Assembly: GCF_001938945.1 (NCBI RefSeq)
Contig: NZ_MKIO01000047.1
Span: forward strand, 1-64,000
Direction: 5' to 3'
DNA from: Xaviernesmea rhizosphaerae
Lineage (GTDB): Bacteria; Pseudomonadota; Alphaproteobacteria; Rhizobiales; Rhizobiaceae
DNA: 64,000 nucleotides
Each line of letters opens with the position of its first letter. The stretch's first letter is position 1. Made by a program: the position numbers and the translations under genes. Below are positions 8,695 through 17,141 of the stretch, one piece after another. Under the pieces are notes generated by a model that ran no database searches, was not told where the DNA came from, and was given only the letters and a program-made list of their open reading frames with translations.

Positions 8695-9897
8695 ATGCGG
8701 ATCGCCATCACCAATGCGCTTTATCCCACCCCGGCTCAGCCCTCGGTTGTCGGCGGTGCGGAGATCTATGTCCGGCAGCTGTCGCAGACCTTGCGCGCGC
8801 GCGGGCACGAGATCCTGATTCTGCGCGTGTCGCCGGACGACCGGGTGCATACGGAGACGGTGGATGGCATCCTTGTGCGCTACCTGCCGGTGCGCAATCT
8901 CTTCCCGCCTTTCCGGCAGCCCGCAAACCCGCTGCTGCGCCTGGCTTGGCATGCAATCGACGACCGCTATCGCGCGCCGGCCGCCACGGCGGACTGTCTG
9001 GACGCCTTCCGGCCCGACCTCCTCCATTCGCACACCTTCAACGGTCTGAGCACGGATGTCTGGCAGGTGGCGAAGGCAAAGGGCCTGCCGATCGTGCACA
9101 CATTGCACGATTATTATCTCACATGCCCGCGCTGCTCCCGCTTCAACAAAGGGCACGATTGCGAAGCGACCTGCGGATCCTGTGCGCTGCTCACGTCCGT
9201 GCGCCGGCGCCGGACGGCGCTGGTCGATGCGGTTGTGGGGGTCAGCGCGAAGACGCTGGATATCCACCGGCAGGAAGGCCTGTTCGCCGGGGCCGTCCAG
9301 CACGTCATCCGCCATGCACCGGATGAATCAATTGCCTATTCCCCCCTGCCAACGACCGATGGTCCGTTGATCATCGGTTACATCGGCCGGTTCTCGGCGG
9401 AAAAGGGTATCCGCCTGCTGCTGGAGGCCGTCAGCCGGCTCGAACCAGGATCCGTTCGCCTGCTTCTGGCGGGAAAATCAACGCCCGAGGAGCAGGCAGA
9501 GCTCAGGCAGGTCGCGCCCGGGGTCGATATCGAATTTCTCGGCTATGTTGCGCCGCCAAGCTTTTATCAAAGAATTCAAGTTCTTGCCGTTCCATCGATC
9601 TGGCATGAGCCGGGCCCGCTCGTGCTGATCGAAGCCCAGGCCGCCGGCCGGCCGGCCATTGGGACCCCTTTTGGCGGAATTCCGGAAAACCTCGATGACG
9701 GCAGAACGGGATGGCTTTCCGAGCCGGAGCCTGAAAGCATGGCCAGCGCGATCCGGCGCCTGGTGGAGGACCGCTCCCTTCTCACGCGGGCGCATCACGC
9801 GCTCGGCGAACAGCGCGCGCTCAGACGCTCCTTCGACGATGTGGTTAGTTCTTACGAAGCCATCTATGTCGCCATGGCGGATCGGAGGCAGCGGTGA
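8695..9897 (+). CDS. Glycosyltransferase family 4
   Basis: The 400-aa product is a GT-B-fold enzyme. The N-terminal domain has VVGGAEIYVRQLSQTLRARGHEI, the usual glycine-rich start, and HTLHDYYLTCPR. The C-terminal domain has GYIGRFSAEKGIRLLLEA and the donor-binding stretch PSIWHEPGPLVLIEAQAAGRP with the E-x7-E type pair. The cysteines around residues 145-172 (CPRCSRF, CEATCGSC) resemble a group of GT4 proteins with a Cys-rich insertion. AAGGAG lies 10 nt before ATG 8695, which is why I reject the upstream ATG at 8671. It likely adds one sugar to the lipid-linked repeat unit in the cytoplasm. Confidence 0.88.
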   Translation: MRIAITNALYPTPAQPSVVGGAEIYVRQLSQTLRARGHEILILRVSPDDRVHTETVDGILVRYLPVRNLFPPFRQPANPLLRLAWHAIDDRYRAPAATADCLDAFRPDLLHSHTFNGLSTDVWQVAKAKGLPIVHTLHDYYLTCPRCSRFNKGHDCEATCGSCALLTSVRRRRTALVDAVVGVSAKTLDIHRQEGLFAGAVQHVIRHAPDESIAYSPLPTTDGPLIIGYIGRFSAEKGIRLLLEAVSRLEPGSVRLLLAGKSTPEEQAELRQVAPGVDIEFLGYVAPPSFYQRIQVLAVPSIWHEPGPLVLIEAQAAGRPAIGTPFGGIPENLDDGRTGWLSEPEPESMASAIRRLVEDRSLLTRAHHALGEQRALRRSFDDVVSSYEAIYVAMADRRQR

Positions 9898-10005
9898 GCC
9901 GCGGCACGGATCGATGAATGCTTGTGCGTTGCGAGACGGGCTGCTTATATCCACCGCGCGTCCCGCAAGACCAATTCACTCCTAGCCTTGGGCTCCCGAT
10001 CCGTG

Positions 10006-11226
10006 ATGATTTCCGTCGAAGACAAACTCCAAGAAAACAGATGGATTGGGCCCGGCTTCAATCTTCTCAGGCATGCGCTGGCGCTGGCCATCCTGCTGCA
10101 TCATTGCCGCGTGGCGGTGTTCGGTCTGTTCGGCCGTGCGGAGCTCGTCAAGGACGAAAGCCAGCCTGGAATGGCGGTGTTCCTGCCCAAAGCCGTGCCG
10201 GGTGACGGCTATGAAAGCCTCAAGGGCACGGGTCTCTGGGCGATGGACCGCATGCATCTGTCCGACATCGTCACGGAGCTTTTGCGGCCGGGTCTGTTCT
10301 CGCTCGTCGGCATGTTCTTCGTTCTCAGCGGCTTTCTGGTTGCCGGCAGCGCCATGCGCAACAGCAACATCCCCTCCTTCGTCGGCAATCGTGTCCTGCG
10401 GATCGTGCCGGCTCTGGCCGTCGAGGTCACGCTCTGCGCGCTTATCCTGGGGCCGATCTTCACCCATCTGCCGCTTCAGGACTATCTCTCCAACGGCCAG
10501 TTCTTCCGCTATTTCGGCAATATTCTCGGCCATGTCACCTTCGAGCTTCCGGGCGTTTTCGTCACCAATCCCTGGCCGCTGATGGTCAATGCCAATTTAT
10601 GGACGCTGCCCTGGGAGTTGTGGTGCTATGTGCTGATGCTGTCGATGATGGTGCTCGGCCTGTTCGCGCCGCAGGGACGCTACCGCCGGGCCATGTCGGC
10701 GATCGCCCTGGTAATCATCCTCGCCATGACGCTGTGGAACTACCTCAATCCCGAAATGTTCAATGTGCGCCAGGACACGACGCGCTTCGCCGGCTGGTAC
10801 ATCGTGTTCCTCTTTCTCGTCGGCGTCTATCTCCGGCTGATCGCGCGGCATCTGCCCCTGCATGGCGGGCTGTTTCTCGTTGCCGCCGCCGCCTATTACG
10901 TCATGACGGTGATGAATGTGCTCGGCCCGTTAAGCGGTGTCTTTCTCGCCTACTGCACCGTCTATATCGGCATGATGCGGTTTGACTGGTTCGATCGCAT
11001 CATGAAGCACGACCTGTCCTACGGGATCTATCTCTATGGCTTCCCGATCACCCAGATGCTCGTCGCCCTGATCGTTCCCATGGTCAGCGGATCGCGCGTG
11101 GTGTCCTTTGCCCTCATCGCGCCGCTGGTGGTGGTTCTTACCGCGAGCTTCGCGCTGATTTCCTGGATCTATATCGAGCGTCCGGCCCTCCGGCTGCGCC
11201 GGCTTTATCAGAAGCCGGCTCTATAG
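10006..11226 (+). CDS. Acyltransferase-3 family membrane protein
   Basis: This is a second member of the family in the locus, about 406 aa, with the N-terminal histidine segment LLRHALALAILLHHCRVAVF and GMFFVLSGFLVAGSAMRN, then many membrane spans ending in SWIYIERPALRLR. Compared with the protein at 7470 it has a longer loop after the first span. The frame opens at 9922, but those first 28 residues do not look like the family; ATG 10006 fits the alignment of the first helix better, though it lacks a strong SD. The next gene starts 12 nt after its stop, so they are one operon. Confidence 0.85.
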   Translation: MISVEDKLQENRWIGPGFNLLRHALALAILLHHCRVAVFGLFGRAELVKDESQPGMAVFLPKAVPGDGYESLKGTGLWAMDRMHLSDIVTELLRPGLFSLVGMFFVLSGFLVAGSAMRNSNIPSFVGNRVLRIVPALAVEVTLCALILGPIFTHLPLQDYLSNGQFFRYFGNILGHVTFELPGVFVTNPWPLMVNANLWTLPWELWCYVLMLSMMVLGLFAPQGRYRRAMSAIALVIILAMTLWNYLNPEMFNVRQDTTRFAGWYIVFLFLVGVYLRLIARHLPLHGGLFLVAAAAYYVMTVMNVLGPLSGVFLAYCTVYIGMMRFDWFDRIMKHDLSYGIYLYGFPITQMLVALIVPMVSGSRVVSFALIAPLVVVLTASFALISWIYIERPALRLRRLYQKPAL

Positions 11227-11237
11227 GAATGCAACCC

Positions 11238-12017
11238 ATGGCACGTCGAGCCCTCTTCATGCGTCTCGTCCGGAAAACGGCGGCTCAAGCGATCTTTGCC
11301 CGCCGCCCCTCTGCGCCAGCCGCCTTTCAAGGCAAAATGCTGTCCAGGCTTGTGCTCGTCCTTTTGGCCTTGAGCGCCCTGCAGCAGATGGCACAGGCGG
11401 CGCCGGACCAGATCCGGATTCCGGCCGGTGGTTCCATCTCCGCGGAAGGCGACAGCCTGACCTATGGCATGGACGCCTCGCCCGCCGGCCGCCAAACCCA
11501 GATCAACGGCGCCACCTTCCCCCGCAGCCAGCATCCCTATCCCGAAACGCTGGCCGAACTTCTTGGGGGGTGTGCGCGCGTGGTGAACCGCGGCTTTCCC
11601 GGTGATCGCTCGGTGGATGGTCTCGTGCGCTGGCAGGCTGTCTCGGGCGATCATCTCGTCATCATGATGTATGGCTCCAACGATGCGCTGAACTATGGCG
11701 GGGCACCGACCGGTATCGTCTCGCTGGACATGTTCCACGCGGTCATGCGGCTGATGATCGAGCGCCGCCAGGCGCAGGGCGCGCAGGTGCTGCTGCTTGT
11801 GCCGCCGCCGATCGGCGATCCCCAGGCCGACGCCCGAATCGCGCCCTATCGCGAGGTGGTCCGTGCGCTTGGCCGCGAGAAGGATCTTCTCGTGATCGAT
11901 CCCCGGCAGGCGCTGACACCTGGGGCTCCGGTCTTCACGCCCGACTGGGTGCATCTCTCGGCTGAGGCCAACATCGCCATTGCCAAGGCCATCGCGGCGC
12001 ATCTGCGCTGCCAGTAA
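11238..12017 (+). CDS. Secreted or membrane-anchored SGNH hydrolase
   Basis: The product is about 259 aa, with a hydrophobic segment (LSRLVLVLLALSALQQMAQA) that should act as a signal peptide or anchor, then SGNH blocks: EGDSLTYG (Ser), NRGFPGD (Gly), MYGSND (Asn) and DWVHLS (Asp and His). The complete catalytic set is present. The ATG at 11238 has TAGGA 9 nt upstream; ATG 11337, directly before the hydrophobic segment, is an alternative that would give a classical signal peptide. Following two acyltransferase-3 genes, it is probably a periplasmic O-acetylesterase or transacetylase acting on the polysaccharide. Confidence 0.82.
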   Translation: MARRALFMRLVRKTAAQAIFARRPSAPAAFQGKMLSRLVLVLLALSALQQMAQAAPDQIRIPAGGSISAEGDSLTYGMDASPAGRQTQINGATFPRSQHPYPETLAELLGGCARVVNRGFPGDRSVDGLVRWQAVSGDHLVIMMYGSNDALNYGGAPTGIVSLDMFHAVMRLMIERRQAQGAQVLLLVPPPIGDPQADARIAPYREVVRALGREKDLLVIDPRQALTPGAPVFTPDWVHLSAEANIAIAKAIAAHLRCQ

Positions 12018-12027
12018 AGCTCATAAT

Positions 12028-12059
12028 TGCGGCGGGGGCGACAAGCCTCCCCCGCCGCA
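12028..12059 (+). terminator. GC-rich hairpin after polysaccharide operon
   Basis: Arms TGCGGCGGGGG (12028-12038) and CCCCCGCCGCA (12049-12059) form an 11-bp stem 10 nt after the SGNH stop codon. There is no T-run, but position and strength fit a transcription end. Confidence 0.6.
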
Positions 12060-12275
12060 TCGGCACGATTTCAATCTTTGCTTCGATGCATCTGGCGTTG
12101 TTCGGCTTCCGGTCAAAAAAGGCCTGGAGCTCAATCGCAGAAGCCGCGCACCTGCCTGTGAACCGTTCCATGCTGGGCTCGGGTGAGTAGGAACCGATCA
12201 TCACGTCGACAAGCCGTTCAGGCTGAGGCGTCCCAAAAAAATGTTGGGTGTTCAGAGACGTCGGTGAAATGAGGG

Positions 12276-12289
12276 TGGCGGACAGAGAG
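12276..12289. repeat. attL: 14-bp copy of tRNA-Ser 3' end
   Basis: TGGCGGACAGAGAG here is identical to 34471-34484, the last 14 nt of the tRNA-Ser gene including CCA. This is the expected footprint of integration into a tRNA. At this end the sequence continues so that TGGCGGAC (12276-12283) and GTCCGCCA (12289-12296) form a perfect inverted repeat around AGAGA, as in tyrosine-recombinase core sites. Confidence 0.8.
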
Positions 12290-12433
12290 TCCGCCATACT
12301 GTTGCAAAATGGTTATCACCTATGATCAAAAGTATATATATAAGTCAATAACTTAGTGACTCACTCCATATTTCGCTCTACCCTTCAATGGCTTAGAATT
12401 CGGTCACCTGTTGGGGTAAATGTTGGGGCGAAA

Positions 12434-13645
12434 ATGGCTCTTTCTTTGAACAAACTGAGCGCTCGCGCTGTCACCGCGATAAAGAAGCCTGGCCGCCACG
12501 GTGACGGCGGCGGGCTGTATCTGGTCGTTGACAAGAGTGGTGCCAGGCGATGGGTTTTCCTCTACCGTCGCGACGATCGCCTTCGCGAGATGGGCCTTGG
12601 CGGCCTGAACGCCGTAACGCTTGCCCGTGCTCGGGAGCTCGCTGCCGAGGCACGCGCCAATCTTCAAGCCGGCGTCGATCCGATAGAAGCGAAGCGGAAC
12701 GCGCCGGTGGCCGTTCCTACGTTCGGCGAGGAAGCGGACGACTTTATTGACGCGATGGCGCCGCAGTTCCGCAACGCAAAGCATCTCGACCAATGGAAGA
12801 TGACGTTGAAGGTCTATGCCGCGCCGCTGCGGGCAAAGCCGGTTGACCGGATAGCGACGGCAGACATTCTGGAGGTGCTGAAGCCGATATGGCTCACCAA
12901 GCCGGAAACGGCGAGCCGGGTCCGTGGACGTATTGAGCGCGTCCTGGATGCGGCGAAGGCGAAAGGACATCGCACCGGCGAGAACCCCGCTGTTTGGCGC
13001 GGGCATTTGGCGAACCTGTTGCCCAAGCGCAGGAAGCTTTCACGTGGCCACCATGCCGCCATGCCTTATGAGGATCTACCGGCCTTCCTCGCGGACCTTC
13101 GCACCCGTGACGGCATTGCAGCGAGAGCGCTGGAGTTCACGATATTGGCGGCGGCTCGCAGTGGCGAGACGTTCGGCGCGACGTGGCGAGAGATCAACCT
13201 TGAAGCGGCGCTTTGGGTCATACCGGCGGATAGGATGAAAGCCGGGCGGGAACATCGCGTTCCGCTGACGGCTCGCGCCATCGAGATCCTGACGGAACTT
13301 TCGGCCCTCAACGCCGGTCCGGACACCTACGTGTTTCCAGGCCAGAGGGAAGGGCGCCCGCTTTCGGTTATGGCCATGGATATGCTGCTGCGGCGGATGA
13401 ATGTGGATTTCACAGTTCACGGCTTCCGATCCTCCTTCCGCGATTGGGCGGGCGAAGAGACTGCCTTTCCCCGTGAGGTGGCGGAAGCTGCGCTGGCGCA
13501 CGTTGTCGGTGATCAAACCGAGCGGGCATATCGGCGCGGCGATGCCCTGGAAAAGCGCCGCAAGCTGATGGTCGCATGGGCGAACTATTGCGAGCCCCGC
13601 AAGGGAGGCAACGTGGTTCAATTGAAGGCGCAGCGGGGTGGGTGA
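12434..13645 (+). CDS. Tyrosine integrase, P4-type
   Basis: The product is 403 aa with the N-terminal DUF4102-like arm-binding domain (LSARAVTAIKKPGRHGDGGG), a SAM-like core-binding domain and a catalytic domain with Arg in AARSGE, the HGFR box (His and Arg), LAHVVG and the nucleophile Tyr in ERAYRRGD. P4-type integrases typically use tRNA 3' ends, matching the tRNA-Ser repeat. The frame extends to 12356, but ATG 12434 (MALSLNKLSAR) is the normal family start. It is transcribed away from attL, and a small lipoprotein gene follows without a gap. Confidence 0.93.
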   Translation: MALSLNKLSARAVTAIKKPGRHGDGGGLYLVVDKSGARRWVFLYRRDDRLREMGLGGLNAVTLARARELAAEARANLQAGVDPIEAKRNAPVAVPTFGEEADDFIDAMAPQFRNAKHLDQWKMTLKVYAAPLRAKPVDRIATADILEVLKPIWLTKPETASRVRGRIERVLDAAKAKGHRTGENPAVWRGHLANLLPKRRKLSRGHHAAMPYEDLPAFLADLRTRDGIAARALEFTILAAARSGETFGATWREINLEAALWVIPADRMKAGREHRVPLTARAIEILTELSALNAGPDTYVFPGQREGRPLSVMAMDMLLRRMNVDFTVHGFRSSFRDWAGEETAFPREVAEAALAHVVGDQTERAYRRGDALEKRRKLMVAWANYCEPRKGGNVVQLKAQRGG

Positions 13646-13933
13646 ATGAGACGGGTTAGGCTTATCTTGCTTTTGGGCATTTTGGCCGGCTGCCAGACGG
13701 CTGAAGAGCATGACGCAAAGATCAATGCCGATCTTGATGACAGGCTCAACGCCTACAATGGCGCGACCATGGCGGAATTCCAGGCAAGGACGGGAATGCT
13801 GCCCGATGATGCCTACCCGATCGAGGGCGGCCGCGTGTTCGTTTTCCGGACGTCGCCCGTGTTCATGACGCTGCCGGCGACCGACGTCACGCCGGCCGTC
13901 ACGAGGTCGGTGCAGTGCCAGTTGCTTGTTTAG
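13646..13933 (+). CDS. Small lipoprotein of unknown function
   Basis: The 95-aa product has a signal with lipobox LAGC (Cys16) and no recognised domain. Its ATG follows the integrase stop codon directly, so it is translated from the integrase message. Lipoproteins next to integrases in islands are sometimes exclusion factors, but nothing in the sequence shows this. Confidence 0.65.
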   Translation: MRRVRLILLLGILAGCQTAEEHDAKINADLDDRLNAYNGATMAEFQARTGMLPDDAYPIEGGRVFVFRTSPVFMTLPATDVTPAVTRSVQCQLLV

Positions 13934-14504
13934 ACCGTTCTGGCAGATCGGAGGGGCACGGCGGATAGCTGGAAGATCGTCGGCACACAACGAAGTGGCG
14001 CGTGCAGAAATCTGCCGGTTTGAAGCGATGAAGCCATAGTCAGGGCCAACGCTCACAACTGTTTGCCGGTCATTGCCTGTGAAACGACCGCCGATACGTC
14101 CGGCCCTGGACCAGAGACAAAAACTTGTCGATTGTTTCATGCATCGCCGTCGCAGCAGTGAGGTCAAAGGCAGCACGATATGCGGCCGGTGAGACTATAC
14201 GAAGGTTAGAGGCGCCGGCTGCAAAGGCCTCCACGGCCCGAACCAGACTCTCGGCGTTCATCGCCTTCGGCTATGCCCGCGCACATACGTTCCATTCTTC
14301 CGATAATTGCCGCCGACGTACACCGACCCGCCGCTGTATGAGGAGTTTGCCCAGTTCCCGTATCCATCCTAGCCGCCGGCGCGAGACGCGGCGCTCCTAG
14401 CGCCACAGCGGCGGCCGGCCGCGTCCAAGGTCTCTGGTGGTTAGCGATTTGCACAGTCGCTGCGAAGGAAACCTTCCCCTAATAGTTGATCAACGTGTCA
14501 CTGA
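13934..14504. other. Island region without a confidently supported gene
   Basis: The best candidate here is a 63-aa minus-strand frame (14070-14261, beginning MNAESLVRAVEAFAAG) with AAGG 4 nt before its ATG, but it has no recognisable family. The rest shows no start signals. The stretch is probably a decayed or boundary segment of the element. Confidence 0.35.
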
Positions 14505-15461
14505 TCAACACGGGTAGACCTTCCCTACGGCCTTACTCCCGATACTTACGACGAAGCCCTCAGCGCCTTGCGTCGCTGGTAAGCTGGGAATGAAGATGAG
14601 TGGAAGCTGATCTTGCGACGCTTCTAGATCTTCAAGAGGCGCGACTAAAAGCATTGAAGTCATTTTTGAAGCGTCTTCGTTCGCGATGTTGGTGCTTCCG
14701 GTTGGAAAACTTTCCACAAGCTTAGCGAGACGAGTATTGTACTTCCGCAACATAGATGTAGCGAACCAGTCAATAAGCATTTGTGCCTCCTGGTCGGTAC
14801 ATGAGATAGCGCCACCACTCTGGGGCTTCTGCGGAGACTGTGTCACCTGCAAAGGGCTAGTTGCGACTAAAGAAAAATCATAACCGGGGAGCGAAAGAAA
14901 GGGTATAAACGCTGAATAGACCAGCACTCTGAAACGGCGAAAGTCGTGTACTGTAACGTTGCCCCAGCGATCTGGATAGAGAGGAACCGGACGATTCGTG
15001 TGTGAGATAAACACGGTAAACACCATGCAGGTCTTGCGATCATCATAGCATCCCAATTTGATTAACTGATCTTTTGATCGAGGGTTGGCAGCGTATTTTT
15101 TGTCCAGCCTAGGCACGTACTGTGCCCAAAGCGGGAAAAGGAGTCGCTGCTTCGGGCCTTCAATGAAAGCTGATGCTGTTTGGTATCGTCCATCGGCTAA
15201 GGGACCTGTATATTTGATGGTGGTGCCGGAGCTGTCGTCACTCGGGTGCACGCTAATTCGTTCGGCAACTATTCCGACGTCGGTACCATCATGATCCTCG
15301 TGGTTGTCGGCAGAACGGAAGTTTATCAAAAGATCGTCAGCAGGCCGTTGCATCACGGAGAAAAGCTCAAAAAAACCTCGTGGGGTTTCAACTCCCCATC
15401 TAACTTTTGCTTCTCCTGACACCTCGCCCCTCCCCAACAATACAATAGTCAAGACGATCAT
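14505..15461 (-). CDS. Hypothetical protein, possibly exported
   Basis: The 318-aa product starts with a short hydrophobic stretch (MIVLTIVLLGRG) and has GGAG 4 nt before its ATG. There is a second hydrophobic run near the middle (VLVYSAFIPFLSLPGYDFSLVA) and cysteine pairs (GCYDDRKTC, SCTDQE). I do not recognise the family. It lies downstream of, and on the same strand as, the two secreted ClpP-like protease genes but after a 348-bp gap, so membership of the same transcript is uncertain. Confidence 0.6.
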   Translation of the reverse strand: MIVLTIVLLGRGEVSGEAKVRWGVETPRGFFELFSVMQRPADDLLINFRSADNHEDHDGTDVGIVAERISVHPSDDSSGTTIKYTGPLADGRYQTASAFIEGPKQRLLFPLWAQYVPRLDKKYAANPRSKDQLIKLGCYDDRKTCMVFTVFISHTNRPVPLYPDRWGNVTVHDFRRFRVLVYSAFIPFLSLPGYDFSLVATSPLQVTQSPQKPQSGGAISCTDQEAQMLIDWFATSMLRKYNTRLAKLVESFPTGSTNIANEDASKMTSMLLVAPLEDLEASQDQLPLIFIPSLPATQGAEGFVVSIGSKAVGKVYPC

Positions 15462-15809
15462 CTAGCTCCAGAAAGAAGGAGTCGAGTCGCTGAAAGGAGA
15501 CCGGCCTCTAAAATCTGAGTAGGAATTTATGTGCTGGCGGGTGAACCTTCAAAACTGAGTCCGTCCTTGAGGGCTTGTCACCCGCGTCCGGGATCTGGGT
15601 GGCCGCTAAGCGCGGTGCTCAATAGTAAGCGGTTAGGCCCAGGGCTAATAGGTCATCAACCTGGCTGTTGGGATGCCCTTGAAGATTTTGGTGCGAACGT
15701 CCAAGAGATAGGTAAGTGTCTCTACCTAGTTGAGTTTGGCGGTTTCGGTGTGCTGAGCGATGCAATGACGACACAGTGTTCCGCCTCGACTTCATGGTCC
15801 TCGATGAGC
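15462..15809. other. Gap between hypothetical gene and protease genes
   Basis: I see no supported gene. The open frames across this stretch have no SD and low-complexity translations. It may carry the promoter of the hypothetical gene at 14505-15461. Confidence 0.35.
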
Positions 15810-17141
15810 TTACTGTGGACGGTTCGAGTTGGCATCGCAGACGTGCCATCTCATCTGGTAGCCATACTCCTCCTTGTGGCCATAGCACCAGCCAATCCGG
15901 TCAAGCATCGCCCCCACTTCTTCTCGCCGCTTGCACGCCTGCTGCGTCTTGGGGCTGTCGGCGTTCGTGCTCCCGCGGCACTTACTGTTCTCGACATGCC
16001 ACTGGTTGATCACCCGATCCGGCGCCTTGGCGCCCTTATCGGTAGCGAGCACCTTTCCGCTCTCCGACTCGATCTTTCCACTTGTGGGATTCCAGACAAA
16101 CGAGAACTCTGCCATGCCGGATGAGGTCTTCGCCCTTTCCCTGCTGCGAGCGAACCACTCGACCACACCGGAGACATTGCAATTTTCGGCGCACCGAACG
16201 CTTTCTGAGCCTGACTTCAAGCTATATATCCGCTCGGGCCAACGTTGGGCGAAGGTCGTCTTTTCCTTTATGATAACGTCCCTTCCAACGACTTTGCCAT
16301 AGAAGTCAACTTGATCTTCATAGGCGCCTCGCATGAAGGTAAGAGCAGTAGAATTCCCGTCCGACCATGCATCGTGATACCGGCGAACGAATTCCACGGC
16401 GCGATCGGCAGGGCTTGAAGCGGCAGGCAAATTCGCGGCCTGCTCTGATGGAGGCGACGACGAGGAGCCAGGTGCCGGTACTACAGACACGAAACCAGCT
16501 TGGGCAGCAGCAGGCGCAGCGTCGACCGTCACAATCCCCCACTCACGCATCTCCGCGCTGGTGAGGTAGCGCATGTCTGAGCTTTCGATTGAAAGGCTGA
16601 GCTGTAGCAGCTTGGCGCTGACGCCCATATCTGACAGATACCCGATAATCTCTCCCGTCAATGCCTGAACCGTTGCGACTGCAGTTTTCTGATCTACGCC
16701 CACGTCGTCGGAGAAAAAGGCCTGGTGGACGCCGATTGATCCGGCTTCGGCTGACCGCTTGACGCCTCCGAGAAATGCAAGTGCACAGGCGGAGGCGCAC
16801 TGTGATGAGCGGATCTGTATGGTATTCACGTTAAGCGCTCGTATTGCGCGCCCCATTTTCATTGCGGCAACGACGCTTCCACCGTTCGAGTCGAATGTAA
16901 TGAGTGTCGGCTGGAACTGCGCATACTCTGCGACCAGCCTCATCGGATCGTCGGACGGCTCAAACTCGCCCTTAATGACAAGAAGACGTCCTACCTGGTC
17001 CAAGGTGAGCCGCTCGTAGGTGAGTGCAGCTGATGCGACGCCAACGTCTAGCATGGCGGCGCACAGACCGATCAGTAGCTTACATCCATTTCGTGCCGGT
17101 CCCCATCTCTTCCGCGGAACCATCTTCGTGAGATCAGTCAC
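15810..17141 (-). CDS. Secreted ClpP-like serine protease with NTF2-like C-terminus
   Basis: The 443-aa product has a basic N-terminus and hydrophobic segment (CKLLIGLCAAMLDVGVASA) and then a crotonase/ClpP-fold domain at about 55-205. The triad is visible: Ser117 in CASACALAF, His139 in GVHQAFF and Asp189 in ESSDMRYL. FDSNGGSV matches the oxyanion glycine motif. Residues about 240-340 (AVEFVRRYHDAWSDGNS onward) look NTF2-like. It starts at a GTG overlapping the stop of the upstream paralogue by 8 nt, with AAAGG 6 nt upstream, so the two are translationally coupled. There is no Clp ATPase nearby, so it probably acts in the periplasm on an unknown substrate. Confidence 0.75.
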   Translation of the reverse strand: MTDLTKMVPRKRWGPARNGCKLLIGLCAAMLDVGVASAALTYERLTLDQVGRLLVIKGEFEPSDDPMRLVAEYAQFQPTLITFDSNGGSVVAAMKMGRAIRALNVNTIQIRSSQCASACALAFLGGVKRSAEAGSIGVHQAFFSDDVGVDQKTAVATVQALTGEIIGYLSDMGVSAKLLQLSLSIESSDMRYLTSAEMREWGIVTVDAAPAAAQAGFVSVVPAPGSSSSPPSEQAANLPAASSPADRAVEFVRRYHDAWSDGNSTALTFMRGAYEDQVDFYGKVVGRDVIIKEKTTFAQRWPERIYSLKSGSESVRCAENCNVSGVVEWFARSRERAKTSSGMAEFSFVWNPTSGKIESESGKVLATDKGAKAPDRVINQWHVENSKCRGSTNADSPKTQQACKRREEVGAMLDRIGWCYGHKEEYGYQMRWHVCDANSNRPQ

